Notes under the pieces: generated by a model
Database searches by the model: none
The model's input: the letters and a program-made list of their open reading frames with translations, nothing else
Told to the model about the DNA's origin: nothing
Made by a program: the position numbers and the translations under genes
Shown: positions 1 to 6,280 of the stretch, piece after piece
Position numbering within the stretch: the stretch's first letter is position 1
Layout: each line of letters begins with the position of its first letter
Assembly: GCA_009923795.1 (NCBI GenBank)
Contig: RFSU01000117.1
Location: forward strand, 1-7,560
Length of the DNA: 7,560 nt
Direction: 5' to 3'
Source: Sphingomonadaceae bacterium
GTDB lineage: Bacteria; Pseudomonadota; Alphaproteobacteria; Sphingomonadales; Sphingomonadaceae

Positions 1-1
1 T

Positions 2-652
2 GATCTTTCGGGCGAAGGCGCGCAAGCCGTGGCCGACGAGATCAACGGTACGGGCGGCAGAGCGATTGCGGTTCAGGTAGACATCACTGACACCGCCGCT
101 GTCGAGGCGATGGCCGCCAAGGCCAAAGAGGCTTTCGGCGGGATCGACATTCTCGTCAACAATGCTGCGCTGATGATCGAGATTGTCGACAAGCCGTTGA
201 TCCAAACCGACCGCGCGCGCTTTGACAAAGGCATGGCAGTCAATGTCTGGGGTGCGCTCAACTGCGCACAAGTGATCGCGCCTTACATGGCCGCGCGCGG
301 CGGCGGGGCCATTGTCAATCAGGTTTCCGCCGGAGCCTATCCCGCGCAGAGCTTCTACGGCGTCACCAAGATTGCGCTCCACGGCGTGACGACGGCGCTG
401 GCGACCGAACTCGGCGGCCAAAACATCCGCGTCAACGCCATCGGCCCCGGCATGACCAAATCGGACGCTGGCCTGTCACTCACCCCCGATGACAGCCCGC
501 TAGTGCAGGCCATCTCCGCCCGCGCACCGATCCAGCTCCGCGACACGCCAGACGCACTCTGCGGGGCATTATTGCTGCTGGTGTCCGGCGCGGGAAGGTG
601 GATGACGGGGCAAGTGATCAATGTCGATGGCGGGTGGGTGATGCGGGGTTAA
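2..652 (+). CDS. SDR-family NAD(P)-dependent dehydrogenase, 5'-truncated by window edge
   Basis: Short-chain dehydrogenase/reductase, probably cytosolic, oxidising or reducing a hydroxyl/keto group. The frame is open from base 2, so the gene starts upstream. 216 residues are visible, and about 35-40 residues carrying the TGxxxGxG nucleotide motif are missing against a usual 250. The first visible residue is an Asp just before LSGEGA, where the second beta strand ends. An acidic residue there usually means NAD(H) preference (inference). Seen in order: DILVNNAA (145-168), the tetrad Asn at 242-244 in VNVWGAL, the catalytic Ser at 326-328 in NQVSAG, YGVTK with Tyr at 356-358 and Lys at 368-370, RVNAIGPG, and the C-terminal signature TGQVINVDGG. 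The tetrad is complete, so it should be active. Ser-Tyr spacing is 10 residues, shorter than the common 13. It ends 4 bases before the convergent phosphatase gene. Substrate unknown; its operon lies to the left. Confidence 0.93.
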   Translation, partial: DLSGEGAQAVADEINGTGGRAIAVQVDITDTAAVEAMAAKAKEAFGGIDILVNNAALMIEIVDKPLIQTDRARFDKGMAVNVWGALNCAQVIAPYMAARGGGAIVNQVSAGAYPAQSFYGVTKIALHGVTTALATELGGQNIRVNAIGPGMTKSDAGLSLTPDDSPLVQAISARAPIQLRDTPDALCGALLLLVSGAGRWMTGQVINVDGGWVMRG

Positions 653-656
653 CCGC

Positions 657-1442
657 TCAGCTGACAAGGTTTGCACGGATTCGCGCAAGCTTATCCGGGG
701 TCATGCCGAGAACGGCATCGGCATAAGCGGCAACACTGCCATGCTGGTCGGTGATCGACGAAAAGCCCGCGTCGAGATAGGCCGGATGCACCGACATCAG
801 CGTGCGGACGGCGTCATCACTCATCTTCGGGCCGAAGTTACGACGCACCATGGCCGCCCCTGCCGCAATGCGCCGTTCGATATTGCCTGCTGTATTGGTC
901 AGCATATAATCAGCCATAATGTCATCGCCGTGCACACCAAGTAAGTGGTGCAACAGGGCGACCGCTATCCCGGTCCGGTCTTTGCCCGCAAGGCAGTGCA
1001 GCAGGCTAGGCCCGTCATTATTCGCGAGCGCATCAAAATATAGCCGGAACACCGCCACTAACGTGGGACGAAACGGCATATGACCGTAGAGTTCAATCAT
1101 CCGCACATGGGCTTGTTCGGCGGTCGGTGCGTGTTGTGCCGCTTCAACATGAGGTGCCTGACTGGCATCACCGACAGTTTCTGCGTCGACAAACAACAGG
1201 GTCCCCGAAAAGGTGTCGGATCGACGACAGGGATATTGTCGCCGTTCGCTGCTCCCTCGCAAATCGATGACTGTGCGCAATCCTATCCGGTCAATGATCG
1301 CGAGATCGCCGTCGCTGGCATCAACATGCTGGCCCGATCGCCACAGCAGCCCTTGGCGGATCCTCCCGCCATCAAGCGCTCTATAGCCACCATAGTCGCG
1401 GAAATTGTGGACGCCGAGCAGCGCGATAACCCGGTCTTGCAT
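657..1442 (-). CDS. Tyrosine/lipid phosphatase of the MptpB-like family (CX5R)
   Basis: A 261-residue cysteine-based phosphatase of the Y_phosphatase3 type, related to Mycobacterium PtpB and Listeria LipA, which remove phosphate from phosphotyrosine and/or phosphoinositides. The N terminus has the family opening NFRDYGGY (residues 13-20), followed by IRQGLLWRSGQ and VIDLRGSSER (58-67). The active-site loop HCLAGKDRTG (149-158) supplies nucleophile Cys150, Lys154, Asp155 and Arg156. The AGKDRTG form, rather than plain AGxxRTG, is the hallmark of the PtpB/lipid phosphatase branch. I see no signal peptide or membrane segment, so a cytosolic protein is likely. The ATG (1440-1442) overlaps the TGA of the upstream acyl-CoA ligase by one base (TGATG), so translation is probably coupled, and only a weak GAG-rich Shine-Dalgarno precedes it. 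It is last in the regulator-ligase-phosphatase operon. Its substrate in this context is unknown. Confidence 0.9.
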   Translation of the reverse strand: MQDRVIALLGVHNFRDYGGYRALDGGRIRQGLLWRSGQHVDASDGDLAIIDRIGLRTVIDLRGSSERRQYPCRRSDTFSGTLLFVDAETVGDASQAPHVEAAQHAPTAEQAHVRMIELYGHMPFRPTLVAVFRLYFDALANNDGPSLLHCLAGKDRTGIAVALLHHLLGVHGDDIMADYMLTNTAGNIERRIAAGAAMVRRNFGPKMSDDAVRTLMSVHPAYLDAGFSSITDQHGSVAAYADAVLGMTPDKLARIRANLVS

Positions 1443-2953
1443 CAGTCGCTCGCTCTCAAAACATGTTTCAGCACTTTACCCGAAGCGTTGCGGGGAAGCG
1501 CGTCGAGGACGATCAATCGCTCAGGCGTTTTCTGTTTGGCGATCCCTGATAACCAAAAGAAGTCGCGTACGTCCTCTAGTGTAAGCGCCATCCCAGCACG
1601 CAACACAACGCAGGCACGGACGACTTCGCCCATCCGCTGGTCGGGGGCTGCAACCACTGCGACCTCGGCCACTGACGGATGCCCCAAAAGAACATTCTCC
1701 ACTTCCTTTGACGAGATATTCTCGCCGCCGCGGATGATGATGTCTTTCTTGCGGTCGGTGATGAGGAGGTAGCCATCTTCATCGAGCCGCCCGATGTCGC
1801 CCGTGCGATACCAACCGTCGGGCAGGAAAGCATCAGCGTTGAGCGTCGCGTCGAGATACCCCAGGAACAGTTCTGGACCCCGCGTGACAATCTCGCCGTC
1901 CGCCCCCGGCGGCACATCATTGCCATCATCATCGACAAAACGCATTTCCGAACCCGGGATCGCGCGGCCCTCAGTGTTCAATTGCTTATCGACGGGGTCG
2001 TCTGCCGTGCCCGAGGTGACCGTGGGATGCTCGCTTGAGCCATAGCAATGATAGACGGCCAGATTCTGCGCCTTGCAGCGTTCAACCAGCGAGGTCGGCA
2101 CGGGTGCCGCCCCCACCAGATAATGACGGAGCGAAGACAGATCACGGTCATCGCGGTCGGCGGCCTCCATCATCCCCGCCAGGTGAAACGGCGTGCCTGA
2201 AGAGGAGGTGATGGCGTGCCGCTCGACCAGTTCTGCCGCCAGCGCCGGGTCCCAAGCGTCCATCAACACCAGCGGTACGCCCGCGACGAGGAAGCGGAAC
2301 ATCGAAAGGACCCCCGCAACATGCCCCGGTGGCCATGGCGAGATCACGGCATCATTCTCAATTTCGCGACGCATCTCCAGATTGGAATCAAGCTCGGCGA
2401 GCATCGTCGCGCTTGAATGCATCACGCCTTTGGGATCAGCGGTGGTACCCGATGTATAAACCAACAGGGCGAGATCGTCGGGTGCACGCAGGATTGGAGG
2501 TGCAATCTCTTCCTCGGCCTCCAGCGCTTCAAAAGCCGGGCCTAATGGGATGTGATGCCGCAAGTCAGGCAAGTCGCCACATTCGGCGACAAGCGCGCGA
2601 AAATCAGTGCCGCGCCAAACATCGGGCGTAAACAGCCATTTCGCGCGCGATTGGCGCAGGATGAAGCCAAGCTCGCTTGCCTTGTAGATTGTGACAATCG
2701 GCAGCAGCACCGCGCCCGCCTGCTGCGTTGCGACCGCCGCCACCAACCATTCGCGCCAATTGGGGAGCATGACGCCAATGACATCTCCTGCGCCGATGCC
2801 CGCCTGTGTCATGCGGGTGCCCATGCGCCGACCAGCAGCGATAATCTCTCCAAGTGATGTAGAACAAGGCCGTGTGTCGGAAGCGACTGTCAATGGCACA
2901 TCCGGATGCGACGCTGCTGCCGCCACAAAGGCGTCAATCAAAGTCCGTGTCAT
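1442..2953 (-). CDS. AMP-dependent acyl-CoA synthetase (cyclohexanecarboxylate-CoA ligase type)
   Basis: A 503-residue class I adenylate-forming enzyme that activates a carboxylic acid with ATP and couples it to CoA. All core motifs are present: the P-loop YTSGTTADPKG (166-176), YGSSEHP (304-310, adenine/acyl pocket with Glu308), YRTGD with Asp386 (382-386), the hinge region DRKKDIIIRGGENIS (400-414) and the catalytic lysine Lys493 in NASGKVLK. The P-loop has Ala-Asp where most relatives have Gly-x. With the stretch AKQKTPERL near the C terminus and WRGTDF near residue 115, this recalls the AliA/cyclohexanecarboxylate-CoA ligase branch more than long-chain FadD (recognition from memory). The substrate is therefore more likely an alicyclic, branched or aromatic acid than a long fatty acid, but this is inference. 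The start ATG overlaps the regulator's TGA as ATGA. No clear Shine-Dalgarno precedes it, which fits translational coupling. The length is complete for the family and no lesions are seen. Confidence 0.93.
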   Translation of the reverse strand: MTRTLIDAFVAAAASHPDVPLTVASDTRPCSTSLGEIIAAGRRMGTRMTQAGIGAGDVIGVMLPNWREWLVAAVATQQAGAVLLPIVTIYKASELGFILRQSRAKWLFTPDVWRGTDFRALVAECGDLPDLRHHIPLGPAFEALEAEEEIAPPILRAPDDLALLVYTSGTTADPKGVMHSSATMLAELDSNLEMRREIENDAVISPWPPGHVAGVLSMFRFLVAGVPLVLMDAWDPALAAELVERHAITSSSGTPFHLAGMMEAADRDDRDLSSLRHYLVGAAPVPTSLVERCKAQNLAVYHCYGSSEHPTVTSGTADDPVDKQLNTEGRAIPGSEMRFVDDDGNDVPPGADGEIVTRGPELFLGYLDATLNADAFLPDGWYRTGDIGRLDEDGYLLITDRKKDIIIRGGENISSKEVENVLLGHPSVAEVAVVAAPDQRMGEVVRACVVLRAGMALTLEDVRDFFWLSGIAKQKTPERLIVLDALPRNASGKVLKHVLRASD

Positions 2954-3780
2954 GCGCCGAGCGAGTCGACCAAACGTCCGCCTTCATCCTCCGCCGCCCA
3001 GGTCGCATTGGCGTTGGTCAAGTGCAATCGCCAATGCCTCACTGCCTCTTCCACCTGTCCGCTTTCGATCAGATCGACCAGTTTTTCATAGGATTTGAGG
3101 CCAACCTGCAGTCCCTTGCGCCGCGCGTCACGATCTTGAGGATGGCGGTGCTTAAAGTCGCTCTGATGCCGCGCGAGCAGGTTGATGAGCAGCTGATTCA
3201 TGAAGGTCAGCGTCTTGGTGCCAGTCACATCGACAAGCGTCGCGTGGAACTCATTCACGGCTTCGAGAAAGTCGTCATAACGGTCGGCAGTCAGCAGCAC
3301 GCGAAGCCGCTCAATCTCGGCGCGCAGGCGCTTGATCGAAAGCCGGTCGGGCTTGGTCGCCAGCCAGCGCACCACCTGCGGCTCAATCGCCAGCCTTGCC
3401 TGATAGAGATCGCTGATCGTGGTCCCCAGCGATTGCAGGACATAGCCCGCATAGCGCGAGACCAGCTCAACCGAAGGCGCATGCACCCGAGCGCCAGTGC
3501 GCGAGCCGCGAACCACGCTGATCAGGCTTTCCGCCTCCAGTATCCGAAAGGCTTCACGCAACGTCGGCCGCGATATGCCGAGACTGGACATCAGCTGGCC
3601 TTCCGGCGGAAGCGAATCCCCTTCCTTGAGCTCACCTCGGACGATCTGCCCGCGGAAATGATCGGCAACAATTTCGGACGTTTTGGGGACACGGATGCGC
3701 GAACCCAGCCTGCTATTCTCCAAATCGCTCGCCACCTGTACCTCGTCCAATCTCGTTTCCAGAAGTTCGAGATTCGCCAT
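2950..3780 (-). CDS. FadR-subfamily GntR transcriptional regulator (wHTH + FCD)
   Basis: A 276-residue DNA-binding regulator. The winged helix-turn-helix occupies about residues 33-102, with the GntR hallmarks GELKEGDSLPPEGQL (49-63), SRPTLREAFRILEAE (70-84) and the wing VRGSRTGARV. An all-helical FCD-type ligand domain follows (about 105-260), with DLYQARLAIEP at 124-134 and the final helix EEAVRHWRLHL. The usual FCD metal ligands look only partly kept: His179 and His253 remain, but the expected Asp before His179 is Asn176 and the middle His position is Ser/Tyr (230-231). The ligand may therefore bind without metal, as acyl-CoA does in FadR (inference). The frame also runs up to a GTG at 3837, but the ATG at 3778-3780 is chosen because GGAGGG lies 9 bases upstream and the extra 19 residues do not look conserved. 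First gene of the leftward operon, and probably autoregulated. Confidence 0.9.
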   Translation of the reverse strand: MANLELLETRLDEVQVASDLENSRLGSRIRVPKTSEIVADHFRGQIVRGELKEGDSLPPEGQLMSSLGISRPTLREAFRILEAESLISVVRGSRTGARVHAPSVELVSRYAGYVLQSLGTTISDLYQARLAIEPQVVRWLATKPDRLSIKRLRAEIERLRVLLTADRYDDFLEAVNEFHATLVDVTGTKTLTFMNQLLINLLARHQSDFKHRHPQDRDARRKGLQVGLKSYEKLVDLIESGQVEEAVRHWRLHLTNANATWAAEDEGGRLVDSLGA

Positions 3781-3789
3781 TAGCACCGG

Positions 3790-3795
3790 CCCTCC
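3790..3795 (-). promoter_or_regulatory. Shine-Dalgarno site deciding the regulator start
   Basis: GGAGGG on the minus strand ends 9 bases before the ATG at 3778-3780. It is the strongest ribosome site near this gene and favours the 276-residue product over the longer form starting at GTG 3837. Confidence 0.6.
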
Positions 3796-3843
3796 AAATA
3801 TCGCAACAAACTGCGCTTTTTCGCAAACATAGAGCACCTGGTT

Positions 3844-3851
3844 ACATATGT
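3844..3851. promoter_or_regulatory. Candidate operator palindrome ACATATGT
   Basis: A perfect 8-base palindrome lies inside the spacer downstream of the minus-strand TTGACA, where a bound GntR dimer would block the regulator promoter. The flanks do not extend the symmetry and it does not match the TGGTnnnACCA FadR consensus. An 8-base palindrome is not improbable by chance in 107 bases, so this is weak. Confidence 0.22.
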
Positions 3852-3853
3852 CT

Positions 3854-3859
3854 TGTCAA
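3854..3859 (-). promoter_or_regulatory. Possible -35 element (TTGACA) of the regulator promoter
   Basis: A perfect TTGACA reads leftward here, 74 to 79 bases upstream of the regulator ATG. The expected -10 zone (about 3831-3836, within TGCTCTATG) matches TATAAT poorly, so the promoter is only a candidate. It would give a leader of about 40-45 bases containing the GGAGGG site. Confidence 0.3.
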
Positions 3860-3887
3860 AAAGCCCGCTCCGCCGCAGAACGCTTCC

Positions 3888-5414
3888 ATGACCCATCCCC
3901 GCATTCATGCCGCGCGGCATCCCGATCATCCGGCGGTCATCATGTCCGATGGCAGTGCGACGCTCAGCTATGGCGAGATGGAACGCCGCGCCAACCAGGG
4001 CGCGCAACTCTTCCGCTCACTTGGCATCCAATATGGCGATACGATTGCGCTTTGGCTGCCCAATCTTCCCGATTTTCACATCGTCTACTGGGCGGCGCAG
4101 CGCAGCGGGCTATACATCACGCCAATTGCGACCGCGCTGACTGCGGAGGAAGCCGCCTATATTGTCGGGAATTGCGGTGCACAGCTGCTGGTCAGTTGCG
4201 AAGCAATCGGCGGGCTGGAGGGATTACTCAAGCAGCGCCCCGAGAGCCTGCTCCATTATTATGACCTGGCGGATTGGCGTACGGCGATTGGTGCCATGCC
4301 CGACACGCCCATTGCCGGCGAGAAGCCGGGTTTTCACATGGTCTATTCCTCTGGTACCACCGGTCGGCCCAAGGGCATCCGCCTGCCGCTGCCCGAAGGC
4401 GGCGTAACTGGCCCGCATATGCTCGCTGAACGCTCCGCCAAGAATTATGGCGTCAATCCAGATACTGTCTATCTCTCGCCTGCCCCGCTGTATCACACCG
4501 CGCCTTTGGCCTTTACAACCTCCTGCCACCGGCTGGGTGCGACGGTGATCGTGATGCCCAAATTCGATCCGGAAGAAGCTTTGAGGTCGATCGAGCGCTA
4601 CAAAGTGACCGTCAGCCAGATGGTGCCAACGATGTTCGTACGGCTGCTCAAGCTGCCCGATGCGGTGCGGCTGGCTTATGATGTTTCAACCTTGCAGCAT
4701 GTCATCCATGCAGCCGCCCCCTGTCCGATCGAGACCAAGCGCAAGATGATCGACTGGCTGGGCCCGATCATCCAGGAATATTATGGTGGATCGGAAGGCA
4801 ATGGATCAACCAATATCACCGCTGAAGAATGGCTGAAAAAGCCAGGCTCGGTTGGCCGCGCGAGCTGGGGCACGATCCATATCTGCGATGATGATGGCAA
4901 CGAGCTTCCGCCCGGCGAACAGGGCATTGTCTATTTCGAAGGCGGCTGGGATTTCGAATATCTGGGCGACCCGGACAAGACCCGCGACAGTCGCCATCCG
5001 CGCCATCCCGGTTGGTCAGCACTCGGCGATATCGGCTATCTGGATGAGGACAGCTATCTCTTCCTCGCTGACCGCAAGAGCTACATGATCATATCAGGCG
5101 GGGTGAACATCTACCCGCAGGAGATAGAAAATCTACTGATCACCCACCCCAAGGTTGCCGACGCCGCTGTGATTGGTGTGCCCAATGCCGAGTTTGGCGA
5201 GGAGGTGAAGGCAGTCGTACAGCCGATGGATTGGGCTGACGCCACGCCCGCGTTTGAAGCAGCGCTGATTGCCCATTGCCGGGCACATCTATCTCCGGTC
5301 AAATGCCCGCGCTCGGTTGATTTCGATCCGGCGCTGCCGAGGCTCGATAATGGCAAATTGTACAAGAGACTGCTCAAGGATCGCTATTGGCAAGGGCATG
5401 AAAAGAGGGTGTGA
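3888..5414 (+). CDS. AMP-dependent acyl-CoA synthetase (second, distinct ligase)
   Basis: A 508-residue ATP- and CoA-dependent acid-thiol ligase. Seen in order: an N terminus typical of this branch (MTHPRIHAARHPDHPAVI), the P-loop YSSGTTGRPKG (153-163), YGGSEGN (299-305, Glu303), the ribose-binding Asp381 in WSALGDIGYLDED, the hinge DRKSYMIISGGVNIYPQE (395-412), and the catalytic Lys490 in LDNGKLYKR. The form WSALGD in place of YRTGD, together with YGGSEGN, puts it in a different ligase branch from the 1442-2953 gene, so the two probably act on different acids or at different steps. The general FadD/bile-acid or feruloyl-type ligase group is as close as I can place it from memory. No strong Shine-Dalgarno precedes ATG 3888, but the N terminus fits relatives well. 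It is the first gene of the rightward operon and its TGA abuts the lactonase start. No signal peptide is seen; cytosolic. Confidence 0.93.
   Translation: MTHPRIHAARHPDHPAVIMSDGSATLSYGEMERRANQGAQLFRSLGIQYGDTIALWLPNLPDFHIVYWAAQRSGLYITPIATALTAEEAAYIVGNCGAQLLVSCEAIGGLEGLLKQRPESLLHYYDLADWRTAIGAMPDTPIAGEKPGFHMVYSSGTTGRPKGIRLPLPEGGVTGPHMLAERSAKNYGVNPDTVYLSPAPLYHTAPLAFTTSCHRLGATVIVMPKFDPEEALRSIERYKVTVSQMVPTMFVRLLKLPDAVRLAYDVSTLQHVIHAAAPCPIETKRKMIDWLGPIIQEYYGGSEGNGSTNITAEEWLKKPGSVGRASWGTIHICDDDGNELPPGEQGIVYFEGGWDFEYLGDPDKTRDSRHPRHPGWSALGDIGYLDEDSYLFLADRKSYMIISGGVNIYPQEIENLLITHPKVADAAVIGVPNAEFGEEVKAVVQPMDWADATPAFEAALIAHCRAHLSPVKCPRSVDFDPALPRLDNGKLYKRLLKDRYWQGHEKRV
5405..5409 (+). promoter_or_regulatory. 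Shine-Dalgarno site deciding the lactonase start
   Basis: GAGGG inside the last codons of the ligase lies 7 bases before ATG 5417, but only 1 base before the alternative in-frame GTG at 5411. The spacing favours ATG 5417, placing the start just after the ligase stop (5412-5414). Confidence 0.6.
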
Positions 5415-5416
5415 CG

Positions 5417-6280
5417 ATGACAATCGAACTAATCGCAAATGGGCTGGGCTTTCCCGAAGGGCCAGTGGTGATGGCCGATGGCTCGGTCATTGTCGTCGAG
5501 ATTGCCGCAAGCCGGGTGAGCCGGTGCTGGAACGGTAAGCGCGAAACGATCTGCGAGATTGGCGGCGGCCCCAATGGCGCGGCAATTGGCCCTGATGGCG
5601 CGCTCTACATTTGCAACAATGGCGGCATGGATGCGAAAAGCATGTCGAGCGCATATGGCCCCGGCGCGGAAGGGCGGATCGAGCGGATCAATCTTGCAAC
5701 CGGCAAATTTGAGCGCCTCTATGATGCTTGCGATGGCATATCGCTTGAAGGACCCAACGACATTGTCTTTGATGCGGATGGCCGCATGTGGTTCACCGAC
5801 CTCGGCAAAAGCTATAACCGTACCCACACGGCAAGCGGCCTGTTCACGGCTTTGCCGGATGGCTCTTCGATCACAGCGATTGATCGCTATCCACTGACTT
5901 ATAACGGCATCGGTCTCTCGCCCGATGGCAACAACGTCTATGTCGCTGACACACACAAGGCGCGGCTGTACCGTTATGATCGCAAGGTGGAAGCCCATCG
6001 CCCCAACTGGGTGGCCAACGCGCCGGGCGACGTCTCGTTCGACAGCTTGGCGGTGACCGCCGCAGGCAATATCTGCGTCGGAACGCTGAAGACCGGTGGA
6101 ATCACCACAGTGACGCCTGAAGGCACAACCAGCTTCCGCGCGTTCGATGACCGCTATGTCACCAACATCGCCTTTGGCGGCGACGATATGATGGACGCCT
6201 ATCTGACGCTGTCGACCACAGGGCGGCTTGTGAAGGTGCGCTGGGATGAGCCGGGGTTGCGGCTCAATTTCAACGGCTGA
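5417..6280 (+). CDS. SMP-30/gluconolactonase/LRE-family hydrolase
   Basis: A 287-residue six-bladed beta-propeller of the regucalcin/gluconolactonase superfamily, a group of metal-dependent lactonases. The metal triad can be placed by family pattern: Glu14 in GFPEGP, Asn163 in LTYNGIGLSPDG and Asp209 in SFDSLAV. Asn114 in LEGPND is the usual substrate-pocket Asn. Repeated blade motifs are visible (GPDGALYICN, DADGRMWFTD, SPDGNNVYVADT). There is no signal peptide, so it is likely cytosolic. The ATG at 5417 is preferred over GTG 5411 because of the GAGGG spacing. It is coupled to the upstream acyl-CoA ligase with a 2-base gap between stop and start, suggesting linked steps such as lactone opening to a hydroxy acid followed by CoA activation (inference). 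The substrate is unknown, and family members also include esterase-like enzymes. Its TGA directly abuts the stop of the convergent SDR gene. Confidence 0.9.
   Translation: MTIELIANGLGFPEGPVVMADGSVIVVEIAASRVSRCWNGKRETICEIGGGPNGAAIGPDGALYICNNGGMDAKSMSSAYGPGAEGRIERINLATGKFERLYDACDGISLEGPNDIVFDADGRMWFTDLGKSYNRTHTASGLFTALPDGSSITAIDRYPLTYNGIGLSPDGNNVYVADTHKARLYRYDRKVEAHRPNWVANAPGDVSFDSLAVTAAGNICVGTLKTGGITTVTPEGTTSFRAFDDRYVTNIAFGGDDMMDAYLTLSTTGRLVKVRWDEPGLRLNFNG

Larger units (their letters stand above)
3781..3887. promoter_or_regulatory. Divergent intergenic control region
   Basis: These 107 bases separate the start codons of the regulator operon (leftward) and the ligase-lactonase operon (rightward). 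It is the only sizeable non-coding stretch in the window and must hold both promoters unless transcription enters from further away. It contains the minus-strand Shine-Dalgarno, a minus-strand TTGACA hexamer and an 8-base palindrome, listed separately. No convincing promoter for the rightward operon could be recognised, and no good Shine-Dalgarno stands before ATG 3888. Confidence 0.6.

Noticed and set aside
643..656. GCGG-GGTTAA-CCGC hairpin as a terminator
   Set aside because: The stem is only 4 base pairs, there is no following T-run and it lies mostly inside the SDR coding end, so it does not support an intrinsic terminator.
1080..1772. 230-codon open frame on + across the phosphatase/ligase joint
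   Set aside because: It is antisense to two well-supported genes, its Cys/Ser/Arg-rich composition lacks any motif, and it has no promoter or ribosome site.
2872..3783. Long open frame (303 codons) on + opposite the regulator
   Set aside because: It is an exact antisense shadow of the GntR gene, with arginine- and leucine-rich sequence, no known domain and no ribosome site. High GC with third-position bias creates such frames.
3780..3837. Extended N terminus of the regulator from GTG 3837
   Set aside because: The extra 19 residues do not look like a GntR N terminus, and GGAGGG sits at a proper distance before ATG 3780. The longer form would also place the coding region over the candidate leader.
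5429..5998. 189-codon open frame on - opposite the lactonase
   Set aside because: It is antisense to a clear beta-propeller protein and has no recognisable domain.
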